From Enterobacter sp. JBIWA008 (lineage in GTDB: Bacteria; Pseudomonadota; Gammaproteobacteria; Enterobacterales; Enterobacteriaceae): a stretch of DNA of 64,000 bases. The position numbers were made by a program, and so were the translations under genes. Under the pieces are notes generated by a model that saw only the letters and a program-made list of their open reading frames with translations, searched no databases and had not been told where the DNA came from. Location: NCBI RefSeq assembly GCF_019968765.1, contig NZ_CP074149.1:2542001-2606000 (forward strand), read 5' to 3'. How positions within the stretch are numbered: the first letter of the stretch is position 1; every line of letters begins with the position of its first letter. Shown piece by piece: positions 36,864 to 45,367 of the stretch.

Positions 36864-37751
36864 TTAGTAGGTTATCCCAGGCGGGTTGACCTCCGACTGC
36901 GCCACCGCTTCGCCCTGCTCGCCCCAGCGCGCCAGCACCTTCTGGTAATCACCCCGCTTAATCGCGCCGTCCAGCGCGGCCTGCAGCGCGTACACCAGCT
37001 CATTGCCTTTTTTGGTGGTGGTCGCGACATAGGCTTTTTTCGGACCTAAACCGACGACGCGGGTTTTGCCCGTGAGCGCAGCCTTATAGGCCGATACCGA
37101 CTGCGGACCAAAGAACACGTCCGCCCTGCCGGACTGAATATAGAGATTGCCCGAGGCATCGTCGTGGAGATAGACCGGCAGCGCAGGCGCTCTTCCCGCC
37201 TTTTTGTTCTCTTCGTTCCAGCCCAAAAGGATGCGTTCCTGATTAGTACCAGAGCCGACAATCACCTTTTTCCCGGCCAGATCTTCCGCGCTTTTGATTG
37301 ACTGGATCTCGCTGGTGGATTTCACCGAAAACGCCAGCGAATCGACGCGGTAGGTCGCAAAATCAAACTTCTCTTTACGCTGTTCGGTCACCGCAATGTT
37401 CACCAGCGCCACGTCGTAGCGCCCGGAGGCGATCCCCAGCGGCCAGTCTTCCCACGCCGTTGGCACCAGCTTCAGCTTTAATCCCAGGCTGCCCGCCAGC
37501 AGGCGGGCGATATCCGGATCGCTGCCGATGCGCGTGCGGTTATCGCTGGCAAGCAGCGCCAGCGGCGGAGAATTCAGCGCCGAAACGGCGACCGTCAGCG
37601 TACCCGGCTCAACGAATTTGTAATTGGCGGGGATCTTCGCCACGGCCTGCCGATCCACCGTCACCGGCAGCGGCTGCTCGTTGGCTTTCAAATCAATGCT
37701 GGCGTGGCTCACCGTCGTGAAGACCAGCCCCGCCAGAAGTCCATATTTCAT
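36864..37751 (-). CDS. Amino acid-type ABC binding protein, first of two in the sulfur operon
   Basis: This 295-residue periplasmic receptor of the polar amino acid family has a signal ending SHA-SIDLK. The body contains the region VPTAWEDWPLGIASGRYDVALVNIAVTEQR and VGSGTNQERILLGW. It is paralogous to the protein at 39973-40905, sharing the WEDWPLG, GSGTNQE and EVNP segments. It is the last gene of an operon running from 44372. YxeM and TcyJ/TcyK are the Bacillus counterparts, so the ligand may be cystine, S-methylcysteine or another S-substituted cysteine. Confidence 0.85.
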   Translation of the reverse strand: MKYGLLAGLVFTTVSHASIDLKANEQPLPVTVDRQAVAKIPANYKFVEPGTLTVAVSALNSPPLALLASDNRTRIGSDPDIARLLAGSLGLKLKLVPTAWEDWPLGIASGRYDVALVNIAVTEQRKEKFDFATYRVDSLAFSVKSTSEIQSIKSAEDLAGKKVIVGSGTNQERILLGWNEENKKAGRAPALPVYLHDDASGNLYIQSGRADVFFGPQSVSAYKAALTGKTRVVGLGPKKAYVATTTKKGNELVYALQAALDGAIKRGDYQKVLARWGEQGEAVAQSEVNPPGITY

Positions 37752-37760
37752 TGGCGCTCC

Positions 37761-38534
37761 TTACAGCACTTTTGACAAGAACTGGCGCGTTCTGGCATGT
37801 GACGGACGGTTTAATACCTCGTCACTGCTTCCCTGCTCGACAATTTTTCCGTCGACCATAAACACCACCTGATCCGCCACCTCCCGGGCAAAGCCGATCT
37901 CGTGGGTCACCACCACCAGCGTGGTGCCGGACCGGGCCAGCTTTTTGATCACGTCAAGCACTTCCCCCACCAGCTCCGGATCCAGCGCCGAGGTGGGCTC
38001 ATCAAACAGCATCACGCGGGGACGCAGCGCCAGCGCGCGGGCAATGGCAATGCGCTGCTGTTGCCCGCCGGAAAGATGGCGTGACCAGGCATCGGCTTTA
38101 TCCCGTAGCCCAACCACGTCCAGCAGGCTGTACGCCCTGTCCACCGCCTCTTTTTTGCTGAGCTTTTTATGCGCGATGGGCGCCTCTATCAGGTTTTCCA
38201 GCACCGTGAGATGCGGAAACAGATTGAAGTTCTGGAACACATAGCCCACGTTGACGCGCTGCTTGAGGATCTCCTTCTCCTTTAGCTCATAGAGCTTATC
38301 GCCCTGACGACGGTAGCCAATGTAGTCTCCGTCGATCTGAATAAAACCTTCGTCGACGCGCTCCAGGTGATTAATGGTGCGCAGCAGCGTCGATTTACCG
38401 GAGCCGGACGGCCCGAGGATGACCGTCACGGACCCGGGCAGGATCTCAAGCGAAACGTTGTCGAGCGCTTTATGGCGACCAAAATACTTGCTGACGCCGG
38501 TAATCGAAATATGTCCTTCAGGAGAGGCTTGCAT
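37761..38534 (-). CDS. Amino acid ABC transporter ATPase (YxeO/TcyN-like)
   Basis: This 257-residue ATPase has Walker A GPSGSGKST, signature LSGGQQQRIAIARAL and Walker B VMLFDEPTSALD. Start at 38534 (MQASPEGHISITGV) overlaps the permease gene by 17 bases; a further 53 open codons upstream are the permease in another frame. It serves the binding proteins and permease of this operon. Confidence 0.9.
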   Translation of the reverse strand: MQASPEGHISITGVSKYFGRHKALDNVSLEILPGSVTVILGPSGSGKSTLLRTINHLERVDEGFIQIDGDYIGYRRQGDKLYELKEKEILKQRVNVGYVFQNFNLFPHLTVLENLIEAPIAHKKLSKKEAVDRAYSLLDVVGLRDKADAWSRHLSGGQQQRIAIARALALRPRVMLFDEPTSALDPELVGEVLDVIKKLARSGTTLVVVTHEIGFAREVADQVVFMVDGKIVEQGSSDEVLNRPSHARTRQFLSKVL

Positions 38535-39444
38535 GGACGGGCTCCTGTGCTGGCGTGGTGGTGACTGAACGGGTGCGACGGGCGGCACGGTTCTGATTAA
38601 CGGCAGAGCGGCGTTCGCTGCGGGCAAGCGCGCGCTCGACGCCATACTGGATAGCGGACAGGACGGTGGTGATCGCCAGGTACCAGGCGGCACCGACCAT
38701 CAGCAGCGGGATCACCTCCTGCGTGCGGTTGTAGATCATCTGGATGGTATAGAACAGCTCCGGCATCGCCAGGACATACACCATCGCCGTGCCCTTGGCG
38801 AGGCTGATGATTTCATTGAACCCCGACGGCAGAATGGTGCGCAGCGCCTGAGGTAAAATGATCCGCACCGTGCGGCGCCAGGCCGGCAGGCCGAGCGCGG
38901 CGGCGGCCTCATACTGCCCGTGATCGACCCCGAGGAATCCGCCGCGAATAATCTCGGCGGTATAGGCGCTCTGCACCAGAGTGAGCCCCACCACGGCGGT
39001 AGAAAACTGACCCAGCACGTTGATGGTTTCAAAGCTGCCCCAGGTGATGCCGGTGAACGGCACGCCGAGAGAGAGCGTGTCGTAGAGATAGGAAAAGTTG
39101 TACAGGACGATCAGCACCACAATCAGCGGCAGCGATCGAAACAGCCAGATGTAGCCCCATGCCAGGCTGCTCAGAAGCCATGACGAGGACAGTCTCGCCA
39201 GCGCCAGCATGCCGCCCAACACCACGCTCAGCGCGGTGCCGATCAGGGTAAGCAGCAGCGTCTGACCGACACCTTCGAGGATCACCGGGTCAAAGAACCA
39301 GCGGGCGAACACCGCCCACTCCCAGCGCGGGTTAAAGGCCACGGACTGAATCACGACCGCCAGGACAAACAGCGCCACAGCGGCACCGACGGTCCGCAGC
39401 GGATAACGCGCCGGGACCACCTTAATGGTTTCAACGTTGCTCAT
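38518..39444 (-). CDS. Amino acid ABC transporter permease (YxeN/TcyL-like)
   Basis: This 308-residue membrane protein of the HisM/GltK family has about five helices. The coupling loop reads EAAAALGLPAWRRTVRIILPQALRTILP. Only one permease gene is present, so it probably acts as a homodimer. The C-terminal ~40 residues are arginine-rich (RSERRSAVNQNRAARRTRS) and longer than usual. Confidence 0.88.
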   Translation of the reverse strand: MSNVETIKVVPARYPLRTVGAAVALFVLAVVIQSVAFNPRWEWAVFARWFFDPVILEGVGQTLLLTLIGTALSVVLGGMLALARLSSSWLLSSLAWGYIWLFRSLPLIVVLIVLYNFSYLYDTLSLGVPFTGITWGSFETINVLGQFSTAVVGLTLVQSAYTAEIIRGGFLGVDHGQYEAAAALGLPAWRRTVRIILPQALRTILPSGFNEIISLAKGTAMVYVLAMPELFYTIQMIYNRTQEVIPLLMVGAAWYLAITTVLSAIQYGVERALARSERRSAVNQNRAARRTRSVTTTPAQEPVHASLS

Positions 39445-39453
39445 CGTCGTTCC

Positions 39454-39963
39454 TCATGCGGTTTTACTGAACGCTTCGCGTACCAGCGTTTTGGTGAAAC
39501 GCAGCCGGCCGTCAAACGGCGGCTGGCTGTACTCTTCCGGATCGCGGTTCAGATCGAACTGCGCCTGATAGCCCTGGCTGAGATAGAGCCGTACCGCTTC
39601 CGGCTGGCGAAAGCCGGTCGTCAGGTAGATTTGGCTATATCCTGCCAGCACCGCCCTGCGCTCCAGCTCCTGCACCACGCGCCCGGCAAGCCCCTGCTGA
39701 CGCAGGGTTTTGTCCGTCCAGATGCGTTTGATTTCCGCGGTGCGTTCGTCGAAAGGTTTGTACGCGCCGGTGGCGATAATCTTCCCGTCACGCTCCAGGA
39801 CGATAAACAGCCCCTGCGGCGCTAAATACCACTCGGTGAGTTCAACTTCCGCGTCTTTAGAGAAGTAGTCCCCGTAACGGGCGGCATATTCACCGAACAG
39901 CCCCTCAATGATGGGCTGAAGTTCGGCATCTTCCGGGGAAACATCACGAAATCGTTCGCTCAT
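39454..39963 (-). CDS. GNAT acetyltransferase, probable S-substituted cysteine N-acetyltransferase (YxeL/SnaA-like)
   Basis: This 169-residue GNAT protein has the acetyl-CoA loop TLRQQGLAGRVVQELE, the preceding strand AEIKRIWTD and the terminal LYLSQGYQ. In Bacillus the operon acetyltransferase (YxeL or SnaA) acetylates the amino group of S-modified cysteines, priming them for oxygenase cleavage. An AGGAGG site lies 4 bases before the ATG at 39963; a GTG directly upstream is too close to it. The pathway role is by analogy. Confidence 0.78.
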   Translation of the reverse strand: MSERFRDVSPEDAELQPIIEGLFGEYAARYGDYFSKDAEVELTEWYLAPQGLFIVLERDGKIIATGAYKPFDERTAEIKRIWTDKTLRQQGLAGRVVQELERRAVLAGYSQIYLTTGFRQPEAVRLYLSQGYQAQFDLNRDPEEYSQPPFDGRLRFTKTLVREAFSKTA

Positions 39964-39972
39964 CACGCCTCC

Positions 39973-40905
39973 TTAATCGCCCAGGCCAGCCGGGTTCACT
40001 TCGGACTGAGGAATGCGCTCAACCCCTTCACCCCAGCGGTTCAGCACTTTGTCGTAATCACCGTTTTTGATGACGCCGTTCAGCGCGGTTTGCACCGGCT
40101 CAACCAGCCCGCTGCCTTTTTTCAGCGTCACGGCAATGTGCGCCGCCTTCGGCCAGCCGCCGTCGACGCTACCCACCAGTTTGGTTTTCCCGTTTAGCGC
40201 CGCTTTCCATGCGCCAATCACGTTCGGACCGAAGTACGCATCCGCGCGTCCGGACTGCAGCGCCAGCGTTTGTGCCGCATCGTCTTTGTTATAGATCGGG
40301 GTAAAGGGTTTCAGCCCCTTCTTCAGGTTTTCGGCATTCCATGCCAGCAGGATGGCCTCCTGGTTGGTACCGGAACCGACGATAATCCGCAGCCCGGCGA
40401 TATCCTCAGCCTTCTCAAGCGACTTGATCGGGCTGTTTGATTTCACGTAGAACCCGAGGGAATCTTTTCGGTAGGTGGCGAAGTCAAACTTCTCTTTACG
40501 CTCTTTGGTGACGGTGATGTTGCTGATGGCGGCGTCATATTTCCCGGAGGCCACGCCCAGCGGCCAGTCTTCCCAGGAGGTTGGCACCACGTTCAGCTCC
40601 AGCCCCAGGCTGTCAGCGACCAGACGGGCGACGTCAACCTCGCTTCCCAGCAGCGTTTTGTTGTCATCGGAAAACACCGTCAGCGGCGGCTGATTGAGGC
40701 CCGCCACCGCAACGGTAAATTTTCCCGGCACGGCAAAGCGATAGTCTTTCGGCAGCTGTGCCACCGCATCATTGTTTTTAGCGGTATTAACCGGCGTTTT
40801 ATTGGCCTCGATGCTCACGCCGGTGCCGTTAATATTCACATTCTCTGCCCAGACGGCAGGGGTAAAGGCCAGCGCGAGCGCCAGAATAAGCGATGTTTTC
40901 TGCAT
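39973..40905 (-). CDS. Amino acid-type ABC binding protein, second of two in the sulfur operon
   Basis: This 310-residue receptor has a signal ending VWA-ENVNI. It is a paralogue of the protein at 36864-37751: both carry WEDWPLG, EKFDFATYR, GSGTNQE and an EVNP segment near the end. A duplicated receptor in one operon suggests two related ligands sharing one permease, as with TcyJ and TcyK in Bacillus. It follows the monooxygenase gene by 14 bases. Confidence 0.87.
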   Translation of the reverse strand: MQKTSLILALALAFTPAVWAENVNINGTGVSIEANKTPVNTAKNNDAVAQLPKDYRFAVPGKFTVAVAGLNQPPLTVFSDDNKTLLGSEVDVARLVADSLGLELNVVPTSWEDWPLGVASGKYDAAISNITVTKERKEKFDFATYRKDSLGFYVKSNSPIKSLEKAEDIAGLRIIVGSGTNQEAILLAWNAENLKKGLKPFTPIYNKDDAAQTLALQSGRADAYFGPNVIGAWKAALNGKTKLVGSVDGGWPKAAHIAVTLKKGSGLVEPVQTALNGVIKNGDYDKVLNRWGEGVERIPQSEVNPAGLGD

Positions 40906-40919
40906 AGCGGTGTTCTCTT

Positions 40920-42236
40920 TTATTGTTGTGTGAACTGGTTTTTGGGTTCGTCTAAGCCGAGGCTTTCGCGCAGCGTGGTGCCCGGGTAGTCGGTGCGGAA
41001 CAGGCCGCGGGCCTGCAGAACAGGAACCACCTGGTCAACGAAGCGCGGGAAGGTGTCCGGCGTACCGCCCTGAATGATGAAGCCGTCTGCGGCATAGCCT
41101 TCAAACCAGGCCTGCAGGCCGTCGGCCACCTCTTCTGGCGTACCGGAAAAGCGCGGACGCGGTGATGCGGCTTCAAGGGCCACCTGACGCAGGGTTAAGC
41201 CGCGCTCGCGGGCGTTACGCTTAATTTCATCGGTGGTGCTGCGGAAGCTGTTTTTGCCTAAGTCGCCGATATCCGGGAACGGCTCGTCGAGCGGATACTG
41301 GCTGAAATCGTGATGTTCGAAATAGCGCCCGAGGTAGTTGAGGGCATCGTTAATCGACACCAGCGCCGCCGTGGTTTGATACTGGTTTTCCACGTCATCG
41401 GCGTCTTTTCCCACAATCACGCTGACGCCCTGGAAAATATGGAGATCCGAGGCGCGGCGGCCGTTTGTTTCCAGCTGCTGCTTCACGTCGCGGTAAAAGG
41501 CTTTTGCCTCGTCGAGGGTGTCGTGATGGGTAAAAATGGCGTCGGCATGTTTCGCCGCCAGCTTTTTCCCGTCGTCCGACGCGCCCGCCTGAAAGACAAT
41601 CGGCCGTCCCTGCGGCGTGCGGCCAATATTTAGCGGACCGGCAACCTGGAAGAAATCACCGCGGTGGTCGAGCGTATGCAGCCTGGCCGGGTCAAAAAAT
41701 TGACCGCTATCTTTATTGCGCACAAAGGCGTCGCCCTCCCAGGAATCCCACAGCCCTTTCACCACGTCGAGGTACTCATCCGCAATGCGGTAGCGCAGCG
41801 CATGCTCGGGGTGTTTTTCGCGAGAGAAGTTCTTTGCCGAACCTTCCAGCGGCGAGGTCACCACGTTCCAGCCCGCGCGCCCGTTGCTCAGGTGGTCGAG
41901 GCTGGCGAACTGGCGCGCCGTGGTGAAAGGCTCGCTGTAGGAGGTGGATAAGGTTCCCACCAGCCCCAGACGCGAGGTAATGCTGGCGAGAGCGGATAAC
42001 ACCGTCAGCGGTTCAAAGCGATTTAAAAAATGCGGGATCGACTTCTCGTTGATATAGAGACCGTCGGCAACGAATAAAAAATCGAGTTTGCCCTCCTCCG
42101 CCTTTAACGCCGTCGCTTTGACGAAATCAAAATTGATGCTGGCATCGGCGACGGCCTCAGGGTGACGCCAGGCGGACATATTTCCGGATGCACCATGCAA
42201 AATGGTCCCCAGCCGCAGTTGACGATGTGCAGACAT
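40920..42236 (-). CDS. FMN-dependent monooxygenase, NtaA/SnaA/DszA family (YxeK/CmoJ-like)
   Basis: This 438-residue flavin monooxygenase of the bacterial luciferase superfamily opens [19 protein letters not shown]. It has the region [21 protein letters not shown] and [21 protein letters not shown], both hallmarks of this family. Relatives cleave C-S or C-N bonds with reduced FMN and oxygen. In B. subtilis YxeK acts on N-acetyl-S-(2-succino)cysteine. The ATG at 42236 follows AAGAGGT; a GTG two codons earlier is possible. No flavin reductase lies in the operon. Confidence 0.88.
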   Translation of the reverse strand: MSAHRQLRLGTILHGASGNMSAWRHPEAVADASINFDFVKATALKAEEGKLDFLFVADGLYINEKSIPHFLNRFEPLTVLSALASITSRLGLVGTLSTSYSEPFTTARQFASLDHLSNGRAGWNVVTSPLEGSAKNFSREKHPEHALRYRIADEYLDVVKGLWDSWEGDAFVRNKDSGQFFDPARLHTLDHRGDFFQVAGPLNIGRTPQGRPIVFQAGASDDGKKLAAKHADAIFTHHDTLDEAKAFYRDVKQQLETNGRRASDLHIFQGVSVIVGKDADDVENQYQTTAALVSINDALNYLGRYFEHHDFSQYPLDEPFPDIGDLGKNSFRSTTDEIKRNARERGLTLRQVALEAASPRPRFSGTPEEVADGLQAWFEGYAADGFIIQGGTPDTFPRFVDQVVPVLQARGLFRTDYPGTTLRESLGLDEPKNQFTQQ

Positions 42237-42252
42237 ATTCACCTCTTAAGAA

Positions 42253-43374
42253 TTAAACGTGTTGCAGGGCTTTTTCCGCAAGCTGTGCAAAATAGCGGGC
42301 AGCGGGCTCAATTAAGGCTTCATCCGGGTTGAATGCCGGATGATGTAAACCATACGGGCTGTTGCTGCCGATGCTGACAAACGCCCCCGGGATCTGCTGG
42401 AGATAGACCGCGAAATCTTCCCCGCCCATATGCAGCTCGGCGTGTCGGGTTTCGTAACCGGCTTCCCGGGCAACCGAGGTGGCGAAGTCGGCCCAGCGTT
42501 CGTCATTTACCAGCGCGGTAGGCCCGGCATACCAGGTGATATCAATCTGCGCGCTAAAGGCGCTGGCAAACCCGGCAGCGATTTCGCCCACGCGGGCCTT
42601 CACGTTATGCTGCACTTCCGGGCGGTGGGTGCGCAGCGTGCCTTCCAGCTCGACGCTTTCCGGCAGCACGTTCCAGGTGTTACCGCCTGCAATGCGCGTC
42701 ACGCTCAGCACCACCGAATCCAGCGTATTGACGTTGCGGCTGGCGACGCTTTGCAGCGCCGTCACCAGCTGGCTCGCCAGCACGATGGCGTCATTGCCTT
42801 CGTGCGGACGTGCGGCGTGCGCGCCCTTACCGGTAATGCGGATCACGAAGCGGTCGACGTTGGCATAGAACGGCCCGCCGCGAGTGGCGAACTCACCGAC
42901 CGGCAGGCCGGGCTCGTTATGCATGCCGAAGATGGCGCTGACGTCACGCAGGGCACCGGCCCGCACCATGCTCTTCGCACCGCCAAAGTTCTCTTCGGCA
43001 GGCTGAAACAGGATCCGCACCCGGCCGTTAAGCGAGGCTTCCCGCTCTTTCAGCTTTAACGCGGCGCCGAGGATCACGCTGGTGTGGATATCGTGTCCGC
43101 AGGCATGCATCACGCCTGCACGCTGCGAGCTAAACGGCACGCCGCTGCGCTCTTCAATCGGCAGGGCATCGATATCTGCGCGCAGCGCAATCAGTTTGTT
43201 GCCCGAGCCGATTTCCGCCACCAGCCCGGTCGACAGGTCGTAAGGCTGTGGGGTAATCCCGGCATTTGTCAGCCACTGGCGCAGACGCGTCGTGGTTTCC
43301 ACTTCCTGGCCGGACAGCTCCGGGTTCTGGTGCAGCTCGCGACGCCAGGCAATCAGCTGTTCGCCAAAGCTCAT
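42253..43374 (-). CDS. M20D amidohydrolase, probable N-acetylcysteine-type deacetylase (YxeP/SndA-like)
   Basis: This 373-residue enzyme of the HipO/AbgB group has the metal-binding pattern MHACGHDIHTSVILGAA, FQPAEENFGGAKSMV and MGGEDFAVYLQQIPGAFV. Cys in ACGHD and the neighbouring histidines bind the metals. In Bacillus the last step of the pathway removes the acetyl group to release free cysteine. Its start overlaps the stop of the upstream luciferase-like gene (ATGA). Confidence 0.87.
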   Translation of the reverse strand: MSFGEQLIAWRRELHQNPELSGQEVETTTRLRQWLTNAGITPQPYDLSTGLVAEIGSGNKLIALRADIDALPIEERSGVPFSSQRAGVMHACGHDIHTSVILGAALKLKEREASLNGRVRILFQPAEENFGGAKSMVRAGALRDVSAIFGMHNEPGLPVGEFATRGGPFYANVDRFVIRITGKGAHAARPHEGNDAIVLASQLVTALQSVASRNVNTLDSVVLSVTRIAGGNTWNVLPESVELEGTLRTHRPEVQHNVKARVGEIAAGFASAFSAQIDITWYAGPTALVNDERWADFATSVAREAGYETRHAELHMGGEDFAVYLQQIPGAFVSIGSNSPYGLHHPAFNPDEALIEPAARYFAQLAEKALQHV

Positions 43375-44372
43375 ACGGTGACCTCCTTGTTAAGACGCGC
43401 CTCGGCAAGCAGGCGCAGCGACGCGACGCGCGCTGCCCCCTCCGCTACCGGCGTGTCGATGATAAATTCGTCAATGCCCCACTTTTCATGCAGGGCGTTA
43501 AGCTGTACGAGCACCGACTCAGCCGTCCCCGCCAGCAGCGACTGCGCCCGACGTGCAATGCGCACCGGCTCGCTGCCTGCCTGACGCGCAAAGGCGTAGG
43601 CCTGCTCTTCGCTGGCCACGGTGACGCGCTGGCCGTTTGCCAGCTCAACGCCCCACACTTCAACCTTCTGCGCCAGCTCATCTGCCTCGGCCTGCGTCGG
43701 CGCGACAATCGCCTGTACCGCCACAATCACATCCCGCGCGCTGTTCTTACGCCAGGTCGATACCACCTCGCGCAGCAGCTCCGGGTCACCGTTAAGATGC
43801 GCGGCAAACACAAAGTGCCAGTCGAGCCTGGCGGCCAGCAGCGCGCTATCGATGCTCGCACCCAGCAGGAAACCCTCTGCAGGCAACGGCGGCAGCGGCG
43901 TGGCGCGAACGGCCTCTTCATCAGACGGATGCACAGGGCGGATCCAGCGATCGAGCTGGGCCAGCTGTTCGGCAAAGCTGCCCTTTTCCTGTTGATTCAG
44001 ACCCTGCTGAAGCGCGCGGGTTGAGAGCGGTAGCCCGCCGGGGGCTTTACCGACGCCAAGATCCACGCGGCCGGGCGCCAGCGAGGCCAGCACGTTGAAA
44101 TTCTCAGCGACTTTATAAGGGCTGTAGTGCTGGAGCATCACGCCGCCTGATCCAACGCGGATGCGCGTGGTCTGCCCGAGGATCCATGCAATCAGCAGCT
44201 CCGGCGAGGGGCTGGCAAGATGGGGAGTGTTGTGGTGTTCGGCAATCCAGAAGCGGTGATAGCCCAGATTTTCTGCCTGCTGCGCCAGCGCCAGGGTACG
44301 CGCCAGCGCATCGGCAGCCGTTTCGTTTTCAGCTATGGGGCTTTTATCCAGAATGCTGATTCGCCATGACAT
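43371..44372 (-). CDS. Luciferase-like monooxygenase (CmoO/YtmO-like), first gene of the sulfur operon
   Basis: This 333-residue LLM-class protein opens MSWRISILDKSPIAENETA and has LGYHRFWIAEHHNTPHLASP, IRVGSGGVMLQHYSPYKVAENF and LAPGRVDLGVGKAPGG, typical of the MsnO8/YtmO branch. The B. subtilis ytm operon carries the counterpart CmoO together with an acetyltransferase, oxygenase CmoJ and deacetylase SndA. Its promoter should lie in 44373-44482, which is AT-rich but shows no site that I can name with confidence. Confidence 0.82.
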   Translation of the reverse strand: MSWRISILDKSPIAENETAADALARTLALAQQAENLGYHRFWIAEHHNTPHLASPSPELLIAWILGQTTRIRVGSGGVMLQHYSPYKVAENFNVLASLAPGRVDLGVGKAPGGLPLSTRALQQGLNQQEKGSFAEQLAQLDRWIRPVHPSDEEAVRATPLPPLPAEGFLLGASIDSALLAARLDWHFVFAAHLNGDPELLREVVSTWRKNSARDVIVAVQAIVAPTQAEADELAQKVEVWGVELANGQRVTVASEEQAYAFARQAGSEPVRIARRAQSLLAGTAESVLVQLNALHEKWGIDEFIIDTPVAEGAARVASLRLLAEARLNKEVTV

Positions 44373-44482
44373 GTTGCGTTCTCGTTTGACTTAACATGTC
44401 GACATTATTAAAGGCGTATTTCACCACTGAGAAACAATTAATTTACATTTGGTTTGCCGGAAATCAGATATATAAAACCATG

Positions 44483-45022
44483 CTAAGAATAAGACTTTAA
44501 GGAGGCGATCAGCGTTTCCACCTGCTCGCGACGGGTAATGCGGACGAAGCGAATATGTCCATACTGCGGGTTTTGCAGATCGGCTTCATAACGCGTGCGG
44601 TTGTTACGCCAGGTTTTCATCGTCCAGATGAGAATGGACTCTCTGCTGAAAAACGCGCGCCGGAAACTCTCTTTGTTCCCGGTTCCGGGCCAGAGCTCGT
44701 GCTTATGCCAGGCCCGTTTGATTGCCCTGGTGACGGCCTGCCAGAGGGTGCGGGCAAAGCCATAATCCACCCACACCACAACGTCGACATTACGCCATTT
44801 CACGGGCCGCGTGCGGTTATAGTTGCCATCGAGCACCCAGTCAGGCGAAGCCAGCAGCGCCTGCTCCAGCCTTTCCTGAAACACATCGTCCGGCGTTCCC
44901 TGCCAGTCGGGTCGCCAGTAGAGTCTGTCCATCTCAATACAGGGAATAGCCAGTTCGGTCGCAATCTGCTTCGCCAGCGTGCTTTTTCCGCTCCCGCTGG
45001 TTCCGATGACGTTAATTTTCAC
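44483..45022 (-). CDS. P-loop nucleoside kinase-like protein
   Basis: This 179-residue protein opens with MKINVIGTSGSGKSTLAKQI (Walker A at 7-15), then EMDRLYWRPDWQGTP and WVLDGNYNRTR, the pattern of the FlaR/adenylate kinase-like family often labelled topology modulation protein. A basic central stretch (RAIKRAWHKHELW) is typical of it. The real substrate is unknown. The gene is probably monocistronic, between the sulfur operon and the chemoreceptor gene. Confidence 0.82.
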   Translation of the reverse strand: MKINVIGTSGSGKSTLAKQIATELAIPCIEMDRLYWRPDWQGTPDDVFQERLEQALLASPDWVLDGNYNRTRPVKWRNVDVVVWVDYGFARTLWQAVTRAIKRAWHKHELWPGTGNKESFRRAFFSRESILIWTMKTWRNNRTRYEADLQNPQYGHIRFVRITRREQVETLIASLKSYS

Positions 45023-45367
45023 CTCAGCCTCACTGTGTTAAGAAAAACTGACCAAATCATAGCGTTTTGATCCTGTTAACGAAACGCTATTTCAGCATGG
45101 CAATTTTTCCTGAGAGACGATCTCCCCCTTTCAATTTGGCTTATGTCATTTATTTACGGCACCACCCAAAAATGCCCCTGAAAATATTTTCATTTTTATT
45201 ACATTCGATAGTATTAACAGATTAAAAATAATTAACGATGGGTATTTCAGGCGGTCAGAATTTCAGAGAGAATAAGCAAATTATAGTTATAAAAAATAAT
45301 CATATTCATCTTACCGGAGCGTTTTCCGGACGTTTTTTTATTCTTGCACATCATCATGGAGTTACTC
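45023..45367. other. Intergenic region between the divergent kinase-like and chemoreceptor genes
   Basis: About 340 AT-rich bases without a credible gene. A short hairpin CCGGA/TCCGG followed by TTTTTTT at about 45314-45339 lies just upstream of the chemoreceptor start and could be a leader attenuator or a chance structure. I found no clear sigma-28 promoter. Confidence 0.4.

Noticed and set aside
45314..45340. Rho-independent terminator before the chemoreceptor gene
   Set aside because: The stem is only 5 bases and no gene upstream on that strand needs it; it may be a chance hairpin.
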